Shown here one piece after another: positions 1 through 11,568 of a DNA stretch of 64,000 nt (position 1 is the stretch's first letter; every line of letters starts with the position of its first letter). The notes beneath the pieces were generated by a model. It was not told the origin of the DNA, made no database searches, and saw only the letters and a list, made by a program, of their open reading frames with translations. A program made the translations under genes and the position numbers. The stretch is from NCBI GenBank assembly GCA_025642065.1, contig JAODUP010000071.1, positions 610,001 to 674,000 of the forward strand, in the 5' to 3' direction. Source of the stretch: Paralvinella palmiformis. Lineage: Eukaryota > Annelida > Polychaeta > Terebellida > Alvinellidae.

Positions 1-20
1 TTGGCATTTTATAATATTTT

Positions 21-72
21 TGGTGGAAATGATCTGTGGTCCAACACCCTATTGCTAGACCACTGAGGTGCC
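21..72 (-). repeat. SINE-B head fragment (tRNA-derived)
   Basis: This stretch matches the 5' head (box A side) of a tRNA-derived SINE that occurs five more times in the window, near 20.2, 24.2, 29.3, 35.3 and 37.8 kb. The shared core is GATCTGTGGTCCAACAC followed by TAGACCAC and GAGGTGCC, read here in reverse orientation. Only about 52 bp are present; the body and tail of the family are absent from bases 1-20, so this is a truncated or decayed copy. Confidence 0.6.
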
Positions 73-628
73 CTTTGTGGCTTAATGTCACTTGTGGTTT
101 CTAAATTATACATCTGTTGATCAGGTAGTTAATTACATTTGGCTCATGATCCCTTGTTAACCCCAGTGATAACTTTATTTAATCCATTGTTGATCGCACG
201 ATCAGCACTGTCATGATGACCATCTAATGACCCTGACAACTTCTCGGTAAATTCACACATATTCCAGCCAATCACGGAATAGTTTTTGTTATATGACTGA
301 GGATATTGACCAATGAGCACACACCATACAGCACTGACTTAAAAACATTGGTGCATCTATGTTATATATTACAACATGACTTTCACAGATTATCAGAAAT
401 AGTTCAGGGTCACTGTGTGTGATGGTAATAGCAGGGCTGTTTATATGGCAATGTATGGTATTCGTATTGCTTAAGTATTGGCAGTGGCTGAATAATAGGG
501 ACAGGTAAATGGGATCATTATCAGCAGTAAATCAGATCCTGATCAAAGTTTGGCAGTAGATGTGGATTGTGGGGCTAAAGTGTATTTTTTTTAACAATTT
601 GAATGATCTAACATGCATTTTTCTTCAG

Positions 629-777
629 ATGAGCCACAGCTGATGTTGACGGCAGGGCCAAGTACCATTGGTATGCCACCTCAGGCTATGCCACAGACTC
701 AGTATGCACAGTATGCAGCACAACCTGGTTATCCAGCCGGTGCTGCTGCTGTTCCTGGCTATACAATGCCAATGTAA
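629..777 (+). CDS. Terminal coding exon of an unidentified gene, Q/A/P/Y-rich C-terminus
   Basis: A pyrimidine-rich acceptor (TTTTTCTTCAG) ends at 628. From there an open frame, entered with two bases of a split codon, runs to TAA at 775-777. It encodes about 48 residues starting EPQLMLTAG and ending GYTMPM, rich in Gln, Ala, Pro, Tyr and Met. This low-complexity composition is typical of the disordered tails of RNA-binding or trafficking proteins, but I do not recognise the family. The rest of the gene lies upstream of the window. The coding call rests on the clean acceptor, the biased composition and a following AATAAA at 1036. No function is assigned. Confidence 0.6.
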
Positions 778-2568
778 ATGACTTCGTAAACACACATAGC
801 AGGTAGCTGGCATTACCAGTCAGAACCTTGATGGTTGGCTGGCTAACTTCATGCCCGGAGTTTTTTCTGTCTGTGACCCGATGAGTGACTAACATGATGT
901 CGGATAGTGAGTGTACTGTCATTGTTTTATGATTTCTGTATGCTGTGTATTAAATTGAAGAAGCTAAGGCAGGATAATGACAGGCCTGGCTGGGAATGGG
1001 GGTTCTTTTTATAGTCAGTAATGTCAGTGTAGAAAAATAAAGTCACACCTACGATGTGTAAGTCAATGTTTTCTCCAGGTTAGAGCATAGTCACTCCCTT
1101 TATCCGTTTAAGCATTACGAGCTGTGGGTTTCCTTCCTTTTAGATGATAGGTTATTTATTTAGCTAAATAGATATCGGGGTAGACAGTGAAGACAAGTGT
1201 AGATAGAAATGTCAAGAGTCGTAACACAATATGATCCGTTATCAGGACACCTTGCCTACTGTGTGAAACTAACATTCCAAATCATGGATGCACTTTTCTG
1301 GAATTTTAATGTTTGTAAATCTGTTTTTTTATATTTTCTTGCTTCTGGTAAATAATTTAGTGACAGACTTGTAATGAGGATGATGATGCCCCTAATATCT
1401 GGATTAGGTGGCGTGACAAACAGCATTGTTGGCGTTTTTTGACTCTAGTAGTCATACCTATGGCGCTTCATATTTTGTGACACCACAAGATTTGTGCATT
1501 TATATTGGAGACTGTTACTTGCCAGCTGTTTGTGTTTGATTACACAATCAACATTTTTTTTGGCAATTTTATACATTTTTTTTTACTCTATGGTTATAGA
1601 AAACTAAGTGGATTTTCTTTTTTTCACTGGTCTTGTTAAGGATCTTTTCAAGGGACAGTTCACTTGATGTGTATTCTAGATTTAAAAGTAACACGCATAC
1701 TAATGCGTTTTGGGAATTGTATCCTCCAAACAGTGCTTTGTTATCTTCCTGTAGTCATTTTTGTGGTGATCCTGGCAATGAGTTAAATGAATGTGTACAT
1801 GAAGCAGAATCGAAGAATGTTGCAGAAGTTTTCTTCTTAATTTTGTTTGCCAAGAATAAAGGTAGTTGTTAGCTGTTCAGGGGGTGCTCCCAAAGCCCTG
1901 TTAGACTTGGTAAGTGTGACACTTATTGCAGTTAAATGGTTAATTTAATTGTCTGTGGGTGATGTGTTAAAATGTTGTTTGTAAAGCCCAAATCCTCTGT
2001 GATTAGCAAATATGTTTCATGCATCGTCATATGGAGATGGTCTCATATTATCTAAGTGATAAAATCTTCAGTGTTTCATGAATGGAGGATACGAGAGCTT
2101 TATCCAGAGGTGCTGCGTGGCTAGCATATTACAGAATTGTGTGGTTCCTTGATTCATTCTCTGTGTATAGCGAGCAGTAAATAAATATGTATATGTAATT
2201 ACTTTGTTTGTTGTCCTTTGTTGAATTTGAAATGTTGTCATTACTGCATACAATCATGAACAGTGGTTAATCAGTTAAATAAGCAAATCCAACGAAATGT
2301 CTGCATTTTACCATCAAAGCAGCATCGTGGTTCATACTTGATTTACATTTTTAGATTTCTCAGATTATTGAATACATTTGGTTATTAATTAACAATCACT
2401 CGTGTTTCATCAAGAAACAATTACGATCTTTATTATTAACAAAGATTGATGTTATGTCTAGATTGTGCACATATCTGCCTGCAGTTACACCATAACCGTG
2501 ATGTTTATACAATAATTCAGACAGTTTTTATAACACGATATTTATGTAACACCAACAAATGAAATAAA
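778..2568 (+). other. Probable 3' UTR with alternative polyadenylation signals
   Basis: Downstream of the stop at 777 there is no further coding potential. AATAAA hexamers occur at 1036-1041, 2563-2568 and 2771-2776. The first would give a 3' UTR of about 0.3 kb and the later ones about 1.8-2.0 kb. The last two lie next to the 3' end of the convergent - strand gene, so transcripts could overlap tail to tail. Which signal is used cannot be told from sequence. Confidence 0.4.
2429..2434 (-). terminator. Possible polyadenylation signal of the UPF0488 gene
   Basis: AATAAA on the - strand, about 410 bp beyond the stop codon of the - strand gene at 2846-2848. It is the nearest canonical hexamer I found on that strand. 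This is a single short motif, so support is weak. Confidence 0.3.
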
Positions 2569-2845
2569 GAACATACTATGTGATATAAGGTAACCAACAA
2601 AAATTACTTAATGTTTCAAAGCTTACGGAAGAAAATGAAAGCAATCTAACTCACTGTGCTATGCACTACCAACATTGGCATATTCAAACTATAATGTAGA
2701 GCTCGACACTATTGATTCGTTCCCTTACAGTTGACTGCATTGCATTCGCTTGACAGTTGGTGCCTCCACAAATAAAGCTTATCATTTACATTATTCTAAT
2801 AAGGATATACAATGACGAGCTAGCCAAAACTACTGAACAGAATTC

Positions 2846-3132
2846 TCAGTCTTTAATCTCTCCATTAAAATTGAATCTGAAGTTATTATCTGAAGAGTAT
2901 GATCGGAAGTAATCTGGGGCTAGAATCTCGGAGCCATCAACATGTTTAGAAGCTTCGTCCTCGCCCTGTTCTCCAGAATCTGTATCATTTGGGTCTATGT
3001 CAAAGTTGAAGCAGAAACCATATGAATTTTCCTCGCCAGATGATGATTCTTGTTTTTCACATAAACTTTTTTTGAAGAAGGTGCACTTCTGATTCTTTGC
3101 TGGTGCTGGTTTTACAGATATTTTCTTTGTTT
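2846..3132 (-). CDS. UPF0488 homologue exon 4 (terminal)
   Basis: The acceptor TTTACTTCAG ends at 3133. The exon enters in phase 1 (split Lys codon) and reads TKKISVKPAPAKNQ, CTFFKKS, an acidic stretch with DPNDTDSGEQGEDE, and ends FRFNFNGEIKD before TGA at 2846-2848. A basic-then-acidic tail with a terminal FRFNF fits the family. Confidence 0.85.
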
Positions 3133-6100
3133 CTGAAGTAAATAATGTAAATTTAAAAATTATATATTCGCATTAAGATTAGAGTCTAAATTAAACCAAA
3201 TTCCCAACCAAGGATAACTTTGTTGTCTGTTAGAAAGGTATTTTTTCTTATTTATACAGAACCACATTTATGCGAGTATATCTCCTACTGTACATGTGGG
3301 AGCAATATATACATAAATGAATAATAATTAGCAACATATTGGGATTGTCTACAAAATGTAGGAATTATTGGATAGATTGAATAAAACATTCTCCACAAAA
3401 TGAGAATTTACAATATATACCTCAAAATATATCTTATTATAACATTAGACAAGTTACACAGGGAGCAATCACCGATAAAAGAAAACACAAAGTTCTTTCT
3501 GGGGATTAACAATACTGCTGAAAGTTGAACAAAAATACAGTGAACTTTTAAATCACCATGAAAAAATCACTTGTAATGAGTGGCACAAGGAAGAAATGGC
3601 ACTAGGTAAATTGTGCAAAATAACACATTTTATTCATTATCCCACAAGTCTAGATTATTGATCAAATCTGAGTCAATCTTTTATAAATTAGCAACATTGC
3701 ATATGTGTATCACTCTGTTTAGCAGCAGTATCAGCTTTTCCATTTCCCTTTATCCCTATGTGACTTAGCAACAAACAAAATATAACAGTTTTTCCTCCAT
3801 TAGTAATAATAATAATATATATTTAATAAAGTGCCTTTACTAGTAGGAACCATTTAAAGGCGCTGTACAAATAATATGTAATATAATAATACCAAAAAAA
3901 TTTCTAAAAACGATGTAAGTGATTTAAAAGATAATAATTATTTATCTGAGAAAGTGACCTTGAACGGTGTGTTTAGTAATGTTTGATTTCCAAAATCATA
4001 CTACTGTCCAGTTGTGGACCTTCAATTGTTTGGAGGGTGGATAATGTATAAGTGCAAATAACAAATTTATTATGGATTGATCTATTTCTATATTTGAAGG
4101 CCAGTAAAATGGCTCGAAGTTCAGCGGAGAAAATGGAAGCTTCATCTGGTGGACATTCTGTCAAGAGCCTCTACCGTAGCAGCAGAACAAACTCAATTGA
4201 CTTTCTTTGAACCATCAGTGTAAACGAACTTAAAATTGCAATATTCATGTTTAATTTCTGCAAATTTGGTAATGAATATATTTGGGTGTGGTCTTTTTTT
4301 GATGAATGGAGATCAAATTGGAATCTTCATTTCCCATTTTGGTCTTCCAGGAATAATAACAGTTGCAATGTGGCTGATATTTAAATTTATATTGTTACAT
4401 TTTATGAAAATTACTTTTAAAAACCTTCAATGTTTATGGCTAATTTTAAAATATAAGCCTAATCACAGAAAACACATAAAAATGTAAAACCTTTTCCTGC
4501 TGAAGTTGTGCAATAACAAAAAAAGTATGACAGACTATTCCATAAAATTAGTATTTGGTATTTTGTTGTTATTGATATTATGTCTAAAATATGGATATTT
4601 CACAAATGAATAAAGAAAAGAATCAACAAATTATTATGTTTTGTGGTATTCTGATTGAAAACAAAAATGCACTTAATTTTTATGTATTCTAATGCTGCAA
4701 ATACAACAAACAAGATTGAGGAGGGATATTTTATACTAAATTATTAGCATAACAGCCTAAGAATATATGTGGTTGTTCTCATGACCTGAAATGAAAGAAT
4801 CACATGAAGAAATGATATGGCAAAAAGTTGTATCATGACTGTCCCACTAATGACAACTTTTGCTCTCTGTTAATAACTTGTAAATCTATTAATGATATGG
4901 CGCCATAAGTCATCCAGAAAACTCAAATCATTCATTCAAATACTATTGCAGATGCCAGTGTCTTGGCTCAAGTCATATGGTGATTGTGCGTTTAGTGTTG
5001 CAGCCCCCACTTTGTGGAATAGGTTGCCAGCAAATATTAGAAATGTGTCGTCTCTTGAAAATTTTAAGTCTCTTCTAAAAACACACCTATTTAAGGTCAC
5101 TTTCACAGATAAATTATTATTTTTTAAATCATTACAGGGTTTTTACAGACATATTATTTGGGGTATTATTATATTACATATTATTTGTACAGCACCTTTG
5201 GATGGCTCCTGCTAGTAAGGGCGCTTTATTAAATATATATTATTGTTATTATTATATAGCACCCTATCCAGCTATCAGGCACTTTAGAGTATTATTATCC
5301 CTGACTCAGACCTGTTTCAATCCAGCACACGCCTCAACTCCCATGGCAGCATACACCGGATCCTGCCACTATAGGCACAAAGCATTACTCAGACACACTG
5401 CCATCACATCCTGTCAGATTCACATTTCTGGCTGGGTGAATCAGTCGTCACATGACAGCACTGCAGCTCCAGAGCCTCGAAACCATGACCCTTTGGTTAC
5501 GAGTCCTATGCTCTAACTAACTGTCATCACGACTCAAAAAATTACATCAGAGTTAGACTGTCTAATGATAAATGCTGCCTATCTGATCCGAGTCTGTTCG
5601 AAATACTAACCAAATAACTAAACACAACTCTAATACCGTTGTAAACAATATGTGTATGTACAATATTTACAGTTGCTTGCAGAGCTTTATGTAGAGTTCA
5701 ATGAAATTTTGGGCTTTAAGCCCAAATAAGAATTTGTTGTGCTCAATAGCGCATAAGCAATACATTTCTGTAATCATTTAAACCTCAGGCATCTATGGTT
5801 TTCAACCAACGATAATAACATCAATTACAGAGACCTTAAAATCAGGTCATCAAAGTCAACTATATTTGGATTTGCTAATATGTGGATTATGGTTATGAAA
5901 AATGTGGGAGTTAAAAAGTTGTTTATTTTAATGAGCTCCTAACCTGAAGACTGATTACTATAAAATATTATACCAACTGTGAACACCCAGTTCTGTCATG
6001 AACACTTGGTTGTGTGCTATATTTTTTACATAGTCTCATATAAGTATGCGGATAGTTCCTAATATCTACAATACGGTGCAGGCCATTTGGCTGAATTTCA

Positions 6101-9100
6101 TTAAAATGATGCTATCTATCCAAATACTTGGGTTTGGACAGTGTTCCAGGTTAATAATCACAGAACGTTTGATTAAAGGTTATAATACAAATCACTTAAT
6201 TCACTTCACTGATTTCAGTTGGTTTTGTTTGTTCTGATTGATAACACTGGCTATTTGACCATGATGTTCCTATTCTTATTAGGTAGTCAAAGTTTGTAGG
6301 GCAAAAGTAACTCACAAGAGATTTCTGTGTCAAACAGAAGTGAATATTTGGAATTTTTTTTAATTAATTCCCCCAAATGGAATCAATTCAGAAGATTAGA
6401 TTCTAAGTATGAATAGTTTAACCGGATATTTTCAGTCTGTACAATACGTCATGATTAGATTTTGAGAGAATCAGTTGTCACGCAAGATTGCCAGTACAGT
6501 TAACACATGGGTGAGTGGGTTAAGTGGCCAGAGGGTCATGAAGAACAGGCCAAATGTAAATAAATGTTAGAAAACTGACATTACATGTTATGTCTAACAC
6601 TGGTGTTAATTATTTATATTTATTACAAATGTATTGTATTCAAATAACCAAGCCTTAACTACATGCCAGCTAAGATCTATTTATGTATTTAAAATCATTT
6701 GTTTATCACAAAGAAGTTAACATTGTTGAGCCAATTCAATTTATTGTGTTTATTACGTTGAAAAGAGGTTAACAGCTACTTACTGACAGCATATCTCTTT
6801 GTTTCAGCATCCATCTTCTGGCGGTAGTCTCCAAAGGTTGCTCTCATGTATTGTCTCTTTTTAGCATATGCAGCCTTTGGATTTCTCAGTACCTTCAGAA
6901 TACGAACAGCTTCATGTGCTGAAATGAAAAGCTCTTTATATATTCCATCATTTACTGGAAAGGTTTGTACATTCTTATCTGACTGCAGGGTACATCCCTT
7001 TATTATATAATCAAGCAGGTTACAGGAAACAAGTTGATCTAGAAATTGCATTAAATACTCACCAATAAGAAATTATCAAGGTGCAGGGCATTTTATTTGA
7101 TAATTTTCTGACACTACATATAAATGGAATAAGCCATTAGCAAAAATAGATACTGCCAACTTAAAGAATTAAGTACCATTAAGCCTGGATAATGAAATAA
7201 ATGACTGATTGTCCATTAAGATGATGGAAGCTCTCTTCATGTATTAGAGCCCAATAGACAATTTACACTATCAATCCGCCATCTATCTGCAGCAAAAGAA
7301 ACTAGTATTCTGGATAGGCTCAAAGACCAGATCTATTTGGACATGCTATCACAGAGAGCCTTCAGAAATCTAGCCAAATTAGATGTACATTCAGTATAAT
7401 CTTTATATTTCTCACTCATGAGATAGATTTGTGGGGGGGGGGCAGTTTCTGGATCCACTAAAGGTTTTGACAACGTGTTATGGCTCTTCAGATCATTACT
7501 ATCATCAGCACATTACTTGTTTAGTTGTTGCTGGTGAAAGGCAGTCATGGTCAATCTCAGTATTGGAGGAATTGCCATATGACTGATTTGTGGTTAGAAG
7601 CAGTATGTAGTCTTCTCTCATGAGCATGGGCCTCTTGTCAGAGAAGGTGTGGCTTAACTTTTATTTCCTGACCTTTACAATCACAATAATGGTAATCTGG
7701 CTGCCAGTCCTTTTACTGTGGTATTGTCAAAATAGCTTCCTCATTAAATTAATTTCTGTTTCATATTGGTCTTGGAGGGTTAACAACATCCACTCTTGAC
7801 CTGTTTGACACTTTTTCCAGTGTTTCACGCAAGAGGATTTTGTCTCAATAGGAAACGAGCAGTGTATATGCCAAGTGAACAACGATAACATGACAGATAA
7901 CTTATCAGCATCATAGAAAACACAGCACTAATGTAACACATTAACAGAAATGGAATCTTCATGATTGATCATACTTCAGCAGAGAGAAATAAGACAAATA
8001 TTTATTAAATTAGCATCCTTCAAATGATTGGTAAATGGCTACTTCTAGGCAAACAACCATGCCAAATAACATGTAATTGTTAATATGTGTATAAAGTCAG
8101 CTGGACAGTATTAGGAATTCGGTATTTACACAGATCCGAATTCTAATATCCATCTATTATGTGAGAAGTGTAATACATACTACGACTAGTGGGTAGTTTC
8201 GATTTGGACGCAAGTAGTCCTATTTCCAGCTGTTCTATGCACCAAGTAAGTTCTCTCTGGAAAGCATCATCCTGTGAAGGGTCTACCTGAAAGTTAACGA
8301 GTAAATAGAAACCCATTAATTACTTTCTTGACATTTTAACTGCCTCGCATTACAATTTCAAATATATCCGTCAACAGACAGCTCCGGCTAATGTTTACCC
8401 AATACAGAATAGTTGACCGTAGCCCTGAAATAAACTCATGAAATCTTCTCAATTTTACTACACCCTACTCTGTATACACATTTCCCATTTTATGTCAGTA
8501 ATATCTTGTGGGGGGTTTATCGACATAATTCTTGTGGCGAGGTATATTTCCTCCAGAATGATATGGAAAATATGCACCATTAAACAACGTTTTAGCTGGA
8601 ATTTATCTCAAACTTTTACTATATATCCTCATCTAGTCAGTGCTGTGATAATATAATTAACAAGTGTTTTTAATTTAGCTTGTCGATGATATATGCATGC
8701 ATGGATACAGTATATTCTCCACTCCACTGTATAAACAATTAAACATTGAGAAGATAGGTGTGACATCATGTGATTTAAATGGTGGTGATATTATTTGAGT
8801 ATTATCCCTCTCTAATGTATTAGCTAAAATTAAGAAGTGTCACTTTCAATGATTAAAATCAACCAACCCTACAAGGTCTATTTAATATTTTAATATATTA
8901 TATATATATATATAACTGGGTTATCTGACAAAGATAACCAGACATCACATGCATCAGCAATATTTTTGTTGTCTGATAGCATTTGCTATGGGATGTAGTT
9001 GGTCAGCTAGATCTGTAACATTGCAGAAGATATTATAATCTAGTATCTTCTGAATGGTGGACATGTCAAATTCTTCCTTGTGATCCATAGAAGCTGCGGT

Positions 9101-11526
9101 TCTTGATAAGTGTATTTTTATTTATTTATATGTCATATTTATATAGCACTCTTTTCATAAAATATATCATGTTCAAAAGTCCTTTACAATGCAAGACATA
9201 TCAAAGTCAACTGTTAAAATGATATGATAAAATACACATTTCCTGTAAAATGAAATATTACAATATAGAGGTGTTTAGTATTATGACATAATAATATCAG
9301 AACCAAAAAATTTAAATAAAACATAACCAACTAAGCTAAATCATTGTAATATACTTTTATAAGATTATCTCGAACTAATATTGACTAGAAAGTAGAAGAT
9401 GAAATAGAATATAAACATGGTATATTTTCACATTATTGAGAAGACTAGATTTGTTCAAGTGTATATACCTACAACATGTCTCTCAAGTACACAGGAGATT
9501 GGTCAATGCCTTATACGGGTGGTCAAAAAAGTTATACTGAGGTCGGAATTTTACTGGCAGCCAATGGAGTTTCTTTAACACAGGCGTAATATGGTTATGT
9601 CGAGCTGTCCTAGTCACAATGTGAGCTGCCGTTTCTGTACATGTTGTAGCTTGTTCATTATGGTATCTGATAGTCCATGGAGGAATGCATTACAATAGTC
9701 CAGTCTCCACATTACAAGCCCATGCACCAATGACTTAGTAGCATCGTTAGATAAATAACGTCTGATATGCGCAGTTGTGCATATCCAGATCTGCATATTG
9801 AGGCGACTTGTTGTGCCATTGTCATGGTCAAATCGAAAATGACACCAAGATTACGCACTCATGTTGTAGATGTTATTAGAAAATTACCTACTTGTACAGA
9901 CACTTTCCATGTACTGTGAATTATGTTTTGATGTAAATAGTATGACCTCATTTTTGTCATTATTTAGCTTCAGCATCCAGGCCTCAATTTCGATGAGGCA
10001 GTTATGACAGTGTGATAATGCTTCAGTCTGGATGATGGCATCTTTGGGTTTGAAGGACAGGTACAGTTGTGTGTCATCCGCATAGAAGTGGTGCTGCAGT
10101 CCATGATGCCTGATAACAACAATGCCGGCAATGATAGTTCACGATCAACACAAACAGTTTGGAAATGATCACTTAGATATGTCATCCAAGCTCATGGTGT
10201 ACCTGTGATGCCGAAATGTTGCTCCAATCATTGCAGTAGTGTTTGGTGGTCAATGGTGTCAAATGCTGCAGACAGGTCAAGCATGTCAAGCACTGATACA
10301 ATACCCTGATCCAGAGACTCCAAATTTACCTTGAGTAATGCCGTCTTTGTTGAATGGAACTTTCAGTAATGCTCTATGCGGGCATCTACAACTTTCTGTA
10401 ATATTTTTTAGATAAATGGAAGGTTGGACACTGGCTTGTAAATCTTCAATATTTCTGGGTTCAGGCCAGATTTCTTCAGCAGTGGTCTTATCAGAGAACT
10501 TTTGAAGCTCATTGGCACACTGCCCGTCTCCATGGAGCGATGAATGATTGCAGTAACTAGAGGGGTAAGCTCATCCAGGCAGTTATGTTGGAATCAGATC
10601 AAATTCACATGAATCGGTTAGTACCTCAGACATGGCAGTGGTTACATCAGGGGCATTATCAATATCATACATCTGTAGTTGTCTTGTTTGAAGGTCACTT
10701 CTGATGTTATCAACCTTCTTGATGAAGAAATCGCTAAAACATTGTGCTAGTTCTTTAGCAGGTACACCACTTAGCAGGGAACTCCCCTCACCATTACCCA
10801 TCAAATGTTTTGATATTTTATAATACTTTTCTGATCATGGCCACAAAATCTTGTTCATAGTTTAAGCACAATAGCTTTGACTTCCACTGTGTGTCACCAG
10901 GGAGTTGTGGCTTGCAGCTATCCTTGTGAACAGATAGGAGACCACAGGGTTTGTGATGATTACGGAAGTATTTATTCACTTCCTTGACATGTTTTATAAT
11001 GGCCCCTGAATAGTAACTACAATTATTTTCAGTATGTTGTTCAAAAGTAATAAATTTTTGTTTTTTTTCCATTTTTCCCCAAAGATTTGTTGCAAACCAA
11101 CAGATATGAGGACTATATCCTATTCTATTCTAAGTGTATATTTATATGAACAGCATGAAAAATATATTAATGTTTGTCAAATTTGAAAATAGCAAATCTA
11201 AATTTGGATGATGATTTTGTACCATTTTGTTCTTTCTTCCATTTCTTCCTAAAATGGAAGAGAAGAAAGTATTTCTTCCATAATGGAAAACACCCCCATG
11301 GAAGAAACATGCCAACTCTGCTTAATTGCTGATCAACCAAATTAACACAGACATTTTACTGAAAAATGGTAAACTAGAGGTGTAAACAGTGGTCTTAGTG
11401 TTGTTAACAATTATCTAACAGACATCATCTGGGCCTTTGTTTAAGTTAACATCCACTCTGTCTTAAAGAAGATATGTTCACCAATCTGGCTATCTAAGCC
11501 TAATACTAATAAACCAACTACCCTGA

Positions 11527-11568
<42 letters not shown>

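Noticed and set aside
1633..1872. 79-codon + strand frame downstream of the first gene
   Set aside because: It lies in the probable 3' UTR, has no ATG start at its beginning (TTG) and no recognisable domain.
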